A stretch of DNA of 64,000 nt from Gabonibacter massiliensis (lineage in GTDB: Bacteria > Bacteroidota > Bacteroidia > Bacteroidales > Marinifilaceae): contig LN913013.1 in assembly GCA_001487125.1 (NCBI GenBank), positions 1,405,110 through 1,469,109 on the forward strand. The letters are read 5' to 3'. This document shows, one piece after another, positions 26,881-36,013 of this stretch; the stretch's first letter is position 1; every line of letters starts with the position of its first letter. Made by a program: the position numbers and the translations under genes. The notes under the pieces were generated by a model, which searched no databases, was not told the DNA's origin, and was given only the letters and a program-made list of their open reading frames with translations.

Positions 26881-27393
26881 TCATTCGAACGAACCGGATT
26901 CGGATGCCAAATCACCCAGAGGCTTAAAATGATCGGGCACGGTCTGCCCTTCATCATTCGAAAAATAGGGAAACACATCCATAAAAGTCGTATCCGCAAG
27001 AGACACAATTTCAAAGGGAACTACATAAGTGGACAAGCTCTTTTCCAAATTCTCCAACGCCCGGTCAATGTTCGCTCCCGCTACTAAAAAATACTGGAAA
27101 GCTCTCTTTTCCTTACCGGTGAGCTGATCGGCATCGATAATCGCGATTTTAGCCTTATACCACTTGTCGTCGTTCCCATCGTTCGACTCCACCAATTCCG
27201 TAATATTTGATTTTTTCAATCCGGCAATATAAAAATCTCCCTGAATCATAGAGGCTAACGCTTCCGTGATACGACTCTCCGCTTCCGTATAAGAGACTGC
27301 ATCCAAAAGATACATTTCCGAAACTTTCTTCTCTTTACCGTCTTCCGTTACCTTCGTATACTTAATCTTACATTCAAACCAATTTGCTGTCAT
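26881..27393 (-). CDS. DUF4494 domain-containing protein
   Basis: The 170-residue soluble protein starts NWFECKIKYTKVTEDGKEKKVSEMYLLDA, the usual DUF4494 opening. It has the helical segment LTGKEKRAFQYFLVAGANIDRALENLEK and a flexible acidic C-terminus. The family is conserved in Bacteroidetes without a known function. It has terminators on both sides, so it is monocistronic. Confidence 0.85.
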   Translation of the reverse strand: MTANWFECKIKYTKVTEDGKEKKVSEMYLLDAVSYTEAESRITEALASMIQGDFYIAGLKKSNITELVESNDGNDDKWYKAKIAIIDADQLTGKEKRAFQYFLVAGANIDRALENLEKSLSTYVVPFEIVSLADTTFMDVFPYFSNDEGQTVPDHFKPLGDLASESGSFE

Positions 27394-27440
27394 ATATTCT
27401 ACTTTAATTTACACAATAATCGACATCAAAGATAACACGA

Positions 27441-27478
27441 AAAAAAACGAGGAAACCGAAATTTCCTCGTTTTTTTTA
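27441..27478. terminator. Intrinsic terminator
   Basis: Stem AAAAACGAGGAAA/TTTCCTCGTTTTT with loop CCGAAA, between the DUF4494 gene and the RRM gene. It lies 12 nt after the RRM stop. Confidence 0.88.
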
Positions 27479-27490
27479 TGATTGAATCAA

Positions 27491-27832
27491 TCAATATCTT
27501 CTTTCTGATCTCTCGGAATTATATCCTCCGCGACGTTCGCGATTAAATCCACCGCGATTTCCACCGCGGTTTCCGAAATTCGGTTTATCCGTTCTCGGTT
27601 TAGCCACGTTCACGTTGATTACCTTTCCATCATATTCAGCCTGATTCAATTCGTCGATGGCTTTCTGACCTAACGTATCGTCAGCAAGTTCAACAAATCC
27701 GAAACCTCTGGATCTTCCGCTTTCGCGATCCATAATTACTTTTGCAGAAACGATTTCGCCATAATCTGCAAACAACTCTCTTAAATCAGCATCATCGATG
27801 CTGTAACTTAAATTTGAAATGTAAATGTTCAT
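27491..27832 (-). CDS. RRM-family RNA-binding protein
   Basis: The 113-residue protein is one RNA-recognition motif with RNP2 IYISNLSY at the N-terminus and RNP1 SRGFGFVEL (about 40-48). A Gly/Arg-rich tail follows (RGGNRGGFNRERRGGY). Such small RRM proteins in Bacteroidetes bind single-stranded RNA and act as global RNA chaperones. The ATG at 27832 is chosen over one 11 codons upstream because it gives the conserved MNIYISNL start. The long leader (about 120 nt) suggests post-transcriptional control. Confidence 0.92.
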   Translation of the reverse strand: MNIYISNLSYSIDDADLRELFADYGEIVSAKVIMDRESGRSRGFGFVELADDTLGQKAIDELNQAEYDGKVINVNVAKPRTDKPNFGNRGGNRGGFNRERRGGYNSERSERRY

Positions 27833-27960
27833 TAAGTAAAACTTTAATAATAAATATTCATTCAATTGAGTGCTTTGGATTGATAAAAAGTTTACTTAAC
27901 GATACATAATACATGAAAGGCAAGTACTTTAAAAACAACGAACTCAACTCAATCTTGCGA

Positions 27961-27990
27961 CAAAGATACGTCTATATTCCAATAAAACAA
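27961..27990 (-). promoter_or_regulatory. Promoter of the RRM gene
   Basis: Minus-strand TTGT (complement of 27987-27990), about 18 nt, then TATCTTTG (complement of 27961-27968). It places the transcript start about 120 nt before the ATG, an unusually long leader. Confidence 0.7.
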
Positions 27991-28051
27991 TGCTTCTCCT
28001 AAAATTATTTACTTAAACAACATTAATTATGATCGACTGCCTCTCGGCATG

Positions 28052-29158
28052 TTACTTGAGGTCATTAAAATAAGTAACAAATTTTTCATGAGGAACCGAC
28101 ACGCATATACGGGAATACGCACTCGCGTACGTTTGCCGCGTCTTGGTAAAGAAATCAAGGGACACGGCTCCTATATAATGACGCAATAACTCCTCTTCAC
28201 TCCGATTTACAATCACAAAAATTCCCTTGGGAACCGTTCCCTGATAAAATTCATCAGCCAATAGTTTCCTTTGTTTCAGGTAATCGATATTCAACGCGAT
28301 ATCCCGCGTTGTCTTTGCCTTAAAATCCGATACAGCTCTCTTACCCTCAGGAGTCGTTAACAAACGAAGCACCAACTCCTGCGCAAAACCGTTGATCCCA
28401 TTGGTATTATACATGACCCGAACTTCCAACTCGTCATGCAACTCTTTATTTTTGGTATAAATAAAACCCAATCGCTGCCCGCTCAATCCCACGGATTTAC
28501 TAAAACTCTCGGTGATAATCACATTCTCCATATCCATCAATCTCACGTAATAATCATCTCGTCCATCCATAAAAAGACGACGGTAGGGACAATCGTAATA
28601 CACAACAACACCCGCATCATTCAACTGCCGGATGATGTCAAGTTGTTGTTCATCATCATGCTTATCTCCTAACGGGTTACTCGGATCACTGATCAAAACG
28701 GCATTACCCTCCAACTCTTCCAGCATCTCGAGGAGATCGGCCTGGCTATTGTATTCGGCATTTTTCACATTCCGTATCGTCAACATCTTATAGTAACACC
28801 CCCAATAATAGGCAGGCAAATACAATTTCCCGATACAAACCGTTTGGGCGACCAGATCCAACGCATGCATTCCCCCTGCCGTGATCAAAATACGATCGGA
28901 AGAGGATTTCCCCATAAAAAATTCTTCATTTATCGCCGCTCTCAACTCCGGGCGACCGGCGCCGTGCGGATAGACCTGGATCTCCGGGGAGTTAAAATCG
29001 ATCCCTTTTACAACTTCGGTCAAATCGATCGGGACAACCTGATTTACCCCCCGGTTCAGGGGTAAATACTCTTTTCCGTTTACCCGCATTAATTCTTTCA
29101 GATTCTCTCCTATTTGTACAATTTTAGAAAGAACGGCTCCACTTCTATTTATCTTCAT
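28052..29158 (-). CDS. PLP-dependent aminotransferase, class I/II
   Basis: The 368-residue fold-type I enzyme shows the PLP-lysine segment ITESFSKSVGLSGQRLGFIY, the phosphate-side SDPSNPLGD and DCPYRRLF. The N-terminal arm contains YPHGAGRPELRAAI. Substrate is not visible; related sequences include aspartate- and aromatic-type aminotransferases. It lies 18 nt downstream of the DUF4268 gene and forms a small minus-strand operon with it and perhaps the phosphatase gene. Confidence 0.88.
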   Translation of the reverse strand: MKINRSGAVLSKIVQIGENLKELMRVNGKEYLPLNRGVNQVVPIDLTEVVKGIDFNSPEIQVYPHGAGRPELRAAINEEFFMGKSSSDRILITAGGMHALDLVAQTVCIGKLYLPAYYWGCYYKMLTIRNVKNAEYNSQADLLEMLEELEGNAVLISDPSNPLGDKHDDEQQLDIIRQLNDAGVVVYYDCPYRRLFMDGRDDYYVRLMDMENVIITESFSKSVGLSGQRLGFIYTKNKELHDELEVRVMYNTNGINGFAQELVLRLLTTPEGKRAVSDFKAKTTRDIALNIDYLKQRKLLADEFYQGTVPKGIFVIVNRSEEELLRHYIGAVSLDFFTKTRQTYASAYSRICVSVPHEKFVTYFNDLK

Positions 29159-29176
29159 AACTAATACTTATTCGTT

Positions 29177-29638
29177 TCAGCACTCTTTCAACCGTGCATT
29201 GATCAAATCCCGATATTCAAAATACAGCTCTTCCAGTAATGGCATCTTCTCGACAAAGAAAGCATATATCTTTTCCCAATCCCCCGCGTTATACAAACTC
29301 ACTCCCGGCAGCTCGAAAAAAATCGCGCTCACCCGGCGATCTTTTTCAACCCCTTCATACTCCTCCTCCCATATCAATTCCGAACCGCATACCCCGGCGA
29401 ACAATTTCCGATAAGCAAGAAAACATTCATAAATTTCAAAACGGCGTAAATCATTCTTATGATCTATTTGAAACATAACCAACGCTTTTCGGTCATCAGC
29501 AAAAAATTTCAATTGCACTGATTTTATCTTTACCCCGGTCAACACCCAACGTCGATCGATACGTTTTTTCCGGCAATAGGATTTAAAGCCTTGCCAAAAA
29601 CCGATTCTTATCGCTTTCGCCTCCTCTTTCGTATACAT
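29177..29638 (-). CDS. DUF4268 domain-containing protein
   Basis: The 153-residue soluble protein opens EEAKAIRIGFWQGFKSYCRK and has alternating basic and aromatic segments (YECFLAYRKLFAGVCG, VEKMPLLEELYFEYRDLI). This matches DUF4268, which is often found beside restriction-type or nucleic-acid genes, though none are nearby. Function unknown. It ends 18 nt before the aminotransferase gene. Confidence 0.75.
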   Translation of the reverse strand: MYTKEEAKAIRIGFWQGFKSYCRKKRIDRRWVLTGVKIKSVQLKFFADDRKALVMFQIDHKNDLRRFEIYECFLAYRKLFAGVCGSELIWEEEYEGVEKDRRVSAIFFELPGVSLYNAGDWEKIYAFFVEKMPLLEELYFEYRDLINARLKEC

Positions 29639-29677
29639 AACACATTCTACTTTAGGACCGACAAATATACAGGGTTC

Positions 29678-30160
29678 TCATGAAATACCCAAAGCCTGTT
29701 TCATATGTTCGACATCCGTCCCGTGCAACATGTCGATCAATTGATCGAATATCATATGGAATCCGTATTCCCCGTCGACCATCGCATTCACGGCATCTTC
29801 CTTGCTGATTCCTAAAAAAAGAATCTGATACATGGCACAAACGGCTCCCGTTCGGTCGGAACCGTGCCAACAATGAATCAGAATCGGTCCTTCCCGGTCC
29901 CGAAGGATACGCATGGCTTCCAGAAGATCATCCTGATTCATTTTGGAAGCTTTCATTCTCAAACGATGCAATTTGATGTCGGTTCCTCTCGCTTCATCCT
30001 TATCGTTATGACGGTTGCGTAAATTCAGGACCTCCTTGATACCGAATTGCTCAAGAGCCCGGAAATCACGATAAGAAGGTTGGTCCGACCGGTAGACATC
30101 CTTATCAATCCGATAACAATTTTTCAGCCGACTCCCGGGAACCGTTATTTTTTCTACCAT
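29678..30160 (-). CDS. Dual-specificity / tyrosine phosphatase family protein
   Basis: The protein has the cysteine-phosphatase loop ILIHCWHGSDRTGAV (HCx5R, with catalytic Cys and Arg) and the upstream general-acid region. It is about 160 residues from ATG 30160. An ATG at 30193 gives 171 residues. A -7 box (TAAATTTG, complement of 30181-30188) lies inside that longer start and would place the transcript start near 30174, so 30160 is preferred. Substrates could be phosphoprotein, phosphoinositide-like lipid or nucleotide; sequence does not decide. Confidence 0.85.
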   Translation of the reverse strand: MVEKITVPGSRLKNCYRIDKDVYRSDQPSYRDFRALEQFGIKEVLNLRNRHNDKDEARGTDIKLHRLRMKASKMNQDDLLEAMRILRDREGPILIHCWHGSDRTGAVCAMYQILFLGISKEDAVNAMVDGEYGFHMIFDQLIDMLHGTDVEHMKQALGIS

Positions 30161-30243
30161 AACCTTATTTTTATCGAATACAAATTTATGCATTTCCTTA
30201 TAGCCGAAAAAGAAATATCCTATTAAAGAACAACATTTTTTTA

Positions 30244-30251
30244 TATATTTG
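30244..30251 (+). promoter_or_regulatory. -7 promoter box of rnhB
   Basis: TATATTTG matches TAnnTTTG and lies 22 nt before the rnhB ATG. The -33 element is not obvious. Confidence 0.55.
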
Positions 30252-30273
30252 CTGGAGATTCAACCACGCGTAT

Positions 30274-30879
30274 ATGTTGACATTAAAATATTATTCCGAT
30301 AAAATTGAAGCCGGTTGCGATGAAGCCGGACGAGGATGCCTGGCGGGTCCCGTTTTCGCTGCTGCCGTAATACTCCCGGACAATTTTTCCAACGAGATGT
30401 TGAATGACTCGAAACAGCTTTCCGAAAAAAAAAGAGACGAACTGCGTTTGATTATAGAACGGGAAGCTTTAGCCTGGGCCGTTGCCAGTATGGACAATGA
30501 AGAAATCGATAAAATCAACATCTTAAACGCTTCCATCGCGGCAATGCAAAAAGCATTAGGAATGCTCTCCATCCGACCGGAACATATCCTTATCGACGGA
30601 AATCGTTTTAAACCGTACGAGGAGATCGAATATCACTGTATCGTAAAAGGGGACGGGAAATACATGTCTATCGCGGCGGCATCGATTTTAGCCAAGACTC
30701 ACCGGGACGAATACATGAAAAACCTACACAAAGAGTATCCGGTTTACGATTGGCAACGTAATAAAGGTTATCCGACCAAAGAGCACAGGGCTCAAATCCG
30801 GATACACGGGATCACCCCTTTCCACCGGAAAACATTCAATTTAACAGACCAGCAATTAGAATTGAATTTTAATGATTGA
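30274..30879 (+). CDS. rnhB: Ribonuclease HII
   Basis: The 201-residue enzyme removes ribonucleotides from DNA and cleaves RNA in hybrids. The motif [19 protein letters not shown] carries the first Asp-Glu pair. The later aspartates lie in LIDGNRF and HRDEYM. The GRG motif is as expected. It precedes the GH3 gene by 42 nt. Confidence 0.97.
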   Translation: MLTLKYYSDKIEAGCDEAGRGCLAGPVFAAAVILPDNFSNEMLNDSKQLSEKKRDELRLIIEREALAWAVASMDNEEIDKINILNASIAAMQKALGMLSIRPEHILIDGNRFKPYEEIEYHCIVKGDGKYMSIAAASILAKTHRDEYMKNLHKEYPVYDWQRNKGYPTKEHRAQIRIHGITPFHRKTFNLTDQQLELNFND

Positions 30880-30921
30880 GAGATAACATATCGTATCAAT
30901 TTCCTTTTAACTATAAGCATT

Positions 30922-32439
30922 ATGGCCCTCATTAATTCCATCATATCCTTATTTTCATCCAAACGATTATCGCAAATCGATTATTTCAAGGCAAATCCCA
31001 TACAAGTCCAGGAAGAAACCTTGCAAAATCTTTTGCAAACGGCAAAAGATACGGAATACGGGAAAAAATACGATTTTGCCTCCATTTGGACCTCGGAACA
31101 ATACCGGGAAAGACTTCCGATCGTTCACTATGAAGAAATCGCACCCTATTCCGAACGCCTAATGAATGGAGAGCAAAATTTGCTATGGCCGGAACCTATT
31201 ACCTGGTTCGCTAAATCTTCTGGTACCACAGCCGCCAAAAGCAAGTTCATTCCTGTCAGTAAAGAAGCTTTAGAAAACTGTCACTTCCGGGGAGGCAAGG
31301 ATGTCATCTCGCTTTTTAACCGGAATTATCCAGACGCACAGGCCTTCGGGGGCAAGACGTTAGCTTTAGGGGGAAGCAGCGAGGTCTCTAACGTAAACTC
31401 CAATTGCCAATACGGAGATCTTTCCGCCATCCTGATTTCAAACACCCCGTTTTGGGCCAATCTAATGAAAACCCCCGATCAATCCATCATGCTGATGAGC
31501 GAATGGGAAGAAAAAATCGAAAAGATCTGCGATGTAACCATAAAAGAGGACGTAAGATGCTTAGCCGGCGTTCCCAGTTGGTTTTTAACCCTGATCAACC
31601 GCATTCTGGAACGTACAGGTAAAAATAATCTCCACGAGGTGTGGCCGAACTTAGAGTTGTTTATCCACGGAGGAGTCAGTTTCTCCCCTTACCGGGAACA
31701 ATACAAACGGCTTCTCCCCAATCCGAAAATGAAATACATGGAGACCTACAATGCCTCCGAAGGATTTTTCGGGATCCAGGACAATCCGAACGATTCATCC
31801 ATGTTATTGATGCTCGACTACGGGATATATTACGAATTCATGCCTACTGCCGAGTTAGGAAAAACCAACCCACGGAGTCTTTCACTGAAAGAGGTAGAAA
31901 CAGACGTAAACTATGCCCTGATTATTTCGACGAACGGTGGACTATGGCGTTATATGATCGGAGACACCATCCAGTTTACTTCCCTGAAACCCTACAAATT
32001 CCGGATCACGGGACGCACCAAGCTATTTATTAACGCCTTCGGGGAAGAACTAATCATCGACAATGCAACTCAGGCCATAGATGAAGCTTGTCGTCAGATG
32101 CAATGCAATATCATCGATTTCACGGCTGCCCCGGTTTTTATGGAGGAAGGGAAAAAAGGGGCGCACGAATGGATTGTCGAATTCGAAACTCCCCCCGGCG
32201 ACCCGGAAGCTTTTGCCGAGATATTGGATAACGAACTAAAGAAACTCAATTCCGATTACGAGGCAAAGAGATATAAAAACATGTCCCTTCAACGATTGAT
32301 CCTTCACGTCGCCCGGCCCAATCTATTTAAGGATTGGCTCAAAGAAAAAGGCAAATTAGGAGGCCAGAATAAAGTTCCCCGCCTATGGAACGACCGAACC
32401 CATTTGGAAGAATTACTACAATTAAACAACAAAATATAA
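30922..32439 (+). CDS. GH3 auxin-responsive promoter family protein (acyl-amido synthetase-like)
   Basis: The 505-residue protein belongs to the GH3 branch of adenylate-forming enzymes. It has KSSGTTAAKSKFIPVS (ATP loop), METYNASEGFFGIQDN and LWRYMIGDTIQFTSLKPYKFRITGRTKLFINAFGEELI. In plants the family conjugates amino acids to acyl acids; bacterial members are conserved in Bacteroidetes with unknown substrates. All three ATP-binding motifs look intact, so it is probably active. Confidence 0.92.
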   Translation: MALINSIISLFSSKRLSQIDYFKANPIQVQEETLQNLLQTAKDTEYGKKYDFASIWTSEQYRERLPIVHYEEIAPYSERLMNGEQNLLWPEPITWFAKSSGTTAAKSKFIPVSKEALENCHFRGGKDVISLFNRNYPDAQAFGGKTLALGGSSEVSNVNSNCQYGDLSAILISNTPFWANLMKTPDQSIMLMSEWEEKIEKICDVTIKEDVRCLAGVPSWFLTLINRILERTGKNNLHEVWPNLELFIHGGVSFSPYREQYKRLLPNPKMKYMETYNASEGFFGIQDNPNDSSMLLMLDYGIYYEFMPTAELGKTNPRSLSLKEVETDVNYALIISTNGGLWRYMIGDTIQFTSLKPYKFRITGRTKLFINAFGEELIIDNATQAIDEACRQMQCNIIDFTAAPVFMEEGKKGAHEWIVEFETPPGDPEAFAEILDNELKKLNSDYEAKRYKNMSLQRLILHVARPNLFKDWLKEKGKLGGQNKVPRLWNDRTHLEELLQLNNKI

Positions 32440-32538
32440 AACGGAACGTAATTATTCCTTAGCATATTTATAAACTTTTTGTCTATCATTTTTAACGGTG
32501 CTACCGTTAAGAATATATTTTTGTAAAAAAAATCATCC

Positions 32539-33558
32539 ATGAAAAAAACAACTATTTTAACAACAATCGCAACAGTATTGGTACTGTTCAGCTGTAAAAG
32601 CAACACGGGAAATTTAGCCCAACTAACAGCTAACAAATGGCAACTAAAAGAGATGAGTGTGGAAAACAAAAAGGCGGTACTTCCGGAAAGAGTTCCTTCC
32701 GTAGAGTTTGCCGATTCCAACGCTATGTACGGATTTTCCGGTTGCAATCGCTTTTTCGGGAAATACACCACCGAAGGAAATACCATTAAAATCGAACCGG
32801 GAGGAAGCACCATGATGGCTTGCCCCAATCTGCAATTCGAGGATCAATTTATGAAAGTATTTGCCCAAATGACCTCTTATTCCATCACGAATAAAGAGTT
32901 AAAATTAACGGACAAAGCGAAAAAGCAGATTTTAATCTTTGTTCCGCAAAAAGAGGAACAACGGATAGGAGTGGCGAACGACGAACACGGATGTAACGCT
33001 GCAGCCGGGTACGCGTGGTCGGAAGTATCCCAAGAGTGTATCCGTCTATTCGAGTCTGGTATCCGCATGCTTTCCAAACAAAATCCGGAAGCCTCGAGCG
33101 CCGCTTTTATCGTTTTCGCACCGGACTCCTCTAAAGTAGAACTATTTTTACCCGGAGAGGAGATTCGTCCGATCTTAGACAAAAGAAGTCTTCCCAAGGG
33201 AGGAAGCGCCTGGAACATAGAAGACGACGACACCTACAATGTCAGAAGAGTCGACGGCAAATGGATTATCGAGAAGCGGACAGAAACGCTGTTCGTTCAA
33301 GATCCGAACGGACCTGTCACCATCACCTACGTGGGAGGAAACGGCAAAAATAAAATGTTGTACCAAATTACGGTAACCTATTTCCCCGATCAGGAAAAAG
33401 CAAAGGTTCAATACGACGACCAGATCTTCGAGTTAACCCAGCAAGTCTCTGCTTCCGGGGTCCATTACAAAAACGATCAAGTGGATTTGATCGGTAAAGG
33501 CAAAGAGATACAATTCACACTTCCCGACGGAATGATTCTGAAAATGAACGAAAAATAA
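32539..33558 (+). CDS. META domain + MliC-type lysozyme-inhibitor lipoprotein
   Basis: The 339-residue lipoprotein (lipobox VLVLFSCKS) has three parts. Residues about 28-133 are a META/HslJ domain (FSGCNRFFGKYTTEGN, GGSTMMACPNLQFEDQFMK). A middle segment, about 155-190, reads GCNAAAGYAWSEVSQECIRLFESGI. The C-terminal part, about 275-335, resembles the membrane-bound lysozyme inhibitor MliC (VQYDDQIFELTQQVSASGVHYKN). MliC proteins block host lysozyme; META proteins are tied to envelope stress. A combined envelope-protection role is inference. A strong terminator follows. Confidence 0.85.
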   Translation: MKKTTILTTIATVLVLFSCKSNTGNLAQLTANKWQLKEMSVENKKAVLPERVPSVEFADSNAMYGFSGCNRFFGKYTTEGNTIKIEPGGSTMMACPNLQFEDQFMKVFAQMTSYSITNKELKLTDKAKKQILIFVPQKEEQRIGVANDEHGCNAAAGYAWSEVSQECIRLFESGIRMLSKQNPEASSAAFIVFAPDSSKVELFLPGEEIRPILDKRSLPKGGSAWNIEDDDTYNVRRVDGKWIIEKRTETLFVQDPNGPVTITYVGGNGKNKMLYQITVTYFPDQEKAKVQYDDQIFELTQQVSASGVHYKNDQVDLIGKGKEIQFTLPDGMILKMNEK

Positions 33559-33560
33559 TA

Positions 33561-33594
33561 AACGAATCCTCCCTTTGAAAAGGGAGGATTCGTT
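33561..33594. terminator. Intrinsic terminator between META-MliC gene and glnN
   Basis: Long stem AACGAATCCTCCCTT/AAGGGAGGATTCGTT with a TTGA loop. It has little T-run on the plus side and is shared by the converging genes. Confidence 0.78.
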
Positions 33595-33602
33595 ATATAA
33601 CA

Positions 33603-35780
33603 CTATCGGGAAAACAACAACTCCCGGTACTTAGGCAAAGGCCATATCTCGTCATCTACCAGCAACTCCAATTTATCAATATGATAGCGGATCTTCTCCA
33701 AATAAGGACGTACTTCCGCCGTATACACCTCAGCCCGTTTCACCTCATCCGACAGGGCATTAGCCAATTTCCTGGCTTCGGTCATATCAGAGACCATCGT
33801 TTGTATTTCCCGGATATGCAAAGAGATCGTCCGAATCATTTCCAATTGGATTTCAGCTATCCCTCCATCCGCAAATGCAGCCTTTAAACCGTTCACGTTA
33901 TCCAAAAGCGTATTTTGGTATTTTATAGCGATCGGAATAATATGATTCAAAGCCAGATCCCCCAATACTCTCGATTCGATTTGCAGCTTTTTCAGATAAA
34001 TCTCATTCTTTATCTCGAAACGAGCCTTCAGCTCCCGTTCACTCAACACTCCCGAATTCACAAACAAGCGACGGGCTTTGTCCGACAGATAAGCTTTCAA
34101 GGCGGGTATGCAATCCGTATCGGTAGACAAACCTCTCCGGGCAGCCTCCTCTCTCCATTCCTGTCCATAGCCATTTCCCTCGAAACGAATAGATTGCGAT
34201 TCTATGATGTACTTGCGCAATACCTGAAAAATCGCTTCGTCTTTCTTCACCCCCTTATCGATCAAAGCATCCGTCTCTTTTTTAAACAACACCAACTGCT
34301 CCGCCACGGCCGTATTCAAAACAATCATGGGGCCACCGCAATTCGCGGAAGAACCGACAGCCCGAAATTCGAACCGATTACCGGTAAATGCAAAAGGAGA
34401 CGTTCTGTTCCGGTCCGTATTATCCAACATGATCTCCGGAATCTTTCCCACATTTAACTTTAACTCGGTCTTTTCATCCGGACTCATTTTTTTAGAACTC
34501 ACTTTCTCCACCAACTCATTCAACACCCCGGACAAATAAGCTCCCAAGAATACGGACATAATCACGGGAGGAGCCTCTTCTCCCCCTAAACGAGCCTCAT
34601 TCCCCTGCGACACGATACAGGCCTTAAACAAATCCGAATATTCGTGTACCGCCTTTATGGTTGAAACCAAAAAAATCAAGAATTGCATATTGGACTTCGG
34701 GTTACGTCCGGGCGACAATAGGTTTACCCCCGTATTGGTCATCAACGACCAATTATTATGTTTTCCGGAACCGTTCACCCCCTTATAGGGCTTTTCATGT
34801 AAAAGAACCCGAAAATCATGTCGCCTCGCCACTTTTTTCATGGTAGACATCAACAACTGGTTATGGTCAACCGCCAGATTCGCCTCTTCAAATATCGGAG
34901 CACATTCAAATTGATTCGGAGCCACCTCATTGTGTCTGGTCTTAATGGGGATGCCCAAACGATGACACTCGTATTCCAGCTCTTCCATAAATGAAGTCAC
35001 CCTTGCCGGAATAGCGCCGAAATACTGATCCTCCAACTGCTGATCTTTTGCCGATGAATGTCCCATCAACGTCCGTCCGCACAGCTTCAGGTCGGGACGA
35101 GCATTATACAAAGCTTCATCTACCAAAAAATATTCCTGCTCCCATCCCAACGTCGCAATCACCCGACTCACGTCTTTATCAAAATACTGGCAGATATCCA
35201 CGGCGGCCTTATCAATCAAGGCCAAAGCTTTCAACATCGGAGTCTTAAAATCCAAAGCCTCTCCGGTATAAGCCACAAACACGGTCGGGATACACAAGGT
35301 CCGGTTATTAATAAAAGCCGGAGAACCCGGATCCCATGCCGTATACCCCCGAGCCTCAAACGTATTTCGAATCCCCCCGTTCGGAAAACTCGAAGCATCC
35401 GGTTCTTGCTGCACCAGAACCCGGCCGTCAAAGGATTCGATCACGTTGCCGTCAGGCAGTATATCCACGAAAGAGTCATGCTTTTCGGCCGTTGCCCCAT
35501 TCAACGGATGAAACCAATGCGTGTAATGGGTAACACCGCGCTCTACCGCCCATGCCTTCATCGCGGCTGCCACCTGATCCGCTAACCCGCGGTCGATACT
35601 GGTTCCATCAAGCATGATTCGTTCCAATTTTTTAAACGCTTCGATAGAAAGATAATGCCTCATTTTTTCCGAAGAAAAAACATCTTCCCCGAAGATCTCC
35701 GAACACCTGGGCCAAGATGCTCCCGTTACCGGCTTCCGATCCGCCAATTTTTCCAAAGCCATAAATCTGATTTTTGCCAT
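33603..35780 (-). CDS. glnN: Glutamine synthetase type III
   Basis: The 725-residue enzyme makes glutamine from glutamate and ammonia. The length is right for GSIII (about 730). Family segments include LGWEQEYFLVDEALY, ETKTRHNEVAPNQFE-like IKTRHNEVAPNQFEC, KPYKGVNGSGKHNNWS and NRTSPFAFTGNRFEFRAVGSSAN. The type-specific C-terminal extension is present. It is monocistronic with a terminator downstream and a long AT-rich leader, so regulation by nitrogen is likely but not visible. Confidence 0.97.
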   Translation of the reverse strand: MAKIRFMALEKLADRKPVTGASWPRCSEIFGEDVFSSEKMRHYLSIEAFKKLERIMLDGTSIDRGLADQVAAAMKAWAVERGVTHYTHWFHPLNGATAEKHDSFVDILPDGNVIESFDGRVLVQQEPDASSFPNGGIRNTFEARGYTAWDPGSPAFINNRTLCIPTVFVAYTGEALDFKTPMLKALALIDKAAVDICQYFDKDVSRVIATLGWEQEYFLVDEALYNARPDLKLCGRTLMGHSSAKDQQLEDQYFGAIPARVTSFMEELEYECHRLGIPIKTRHNEVAPNQFECAPIFEEANLAVDHNQLLMSTMKKVARRHDFRVLLHEKPYKGVNGSGKHNNWSLMTNTGVNLLSPGRNPKSNMQFLIFLVSTIKAVHEYSDLFKACIVSQGNEARLGGEEAPPVIMSVFLGAYLSGVLNELVEKVSSKKMSPDEKTELKLNVGKIPEIMLDNTDRNRTSPFAFTGNRFEFRAVGSSANCGGPMIVLNTAVAEQLVLFKKETDALIDKGVKKDEAIFQVLRKYIIESQSIRFEGNGYGQEWREEAARRGLSTDTDCIPALKAYLSDKARRLFVNSGVLSERELKARFEIKNEIYLKKLQIESRVLGDLALNHIIPIAIKYQNTLLDNVNGLKAAFADGGIAEIQLEMIRTISLHIREIQTMVSDMTEARKLANALSDEVKRAEVYTAEVRPYLEKIRYHIDKLELLVDDEIWPLPKYRELLFSR

Positions 35781-35987
35781 AATTTGTTTTATTTAGATAC
35801 TACCCCATATTTTTATGGGGTCAAATATATAAAAAAGTACTTATTTCAAATAATACCCCCTTAATTTTTATTACTATTCCGACAAAAAAATAATTTCAAA
35901 CCAGACACCCCCTACTAACAGGTCTCTCTCATCAAAAATATTTTTATAAATTTCAAAAGTACATGCCTGAATATTCCTCTTTTCACG

Positions 35988-35995
35988 TAACTTTG
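35988..35995 (+). promoter_or_regulatory. -7 promoter box of the pyridoxal kinase gene
   Basis: TAACTTTG lies 18 nt upstream of ATG 36014. It shows that an upstream in-frame ATG at 35963 is not the start. Confidence 0.7.
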
Positions 35996-36013
35996 TTCTT
36001 TAAAATTTCAAAC

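Noticed and set aside
35963-36013. Upstream ATG of the pyridoxal kinase gene
   Set aside because: A -7 promoter box lies at 35988-35995, downstream of that ATG.
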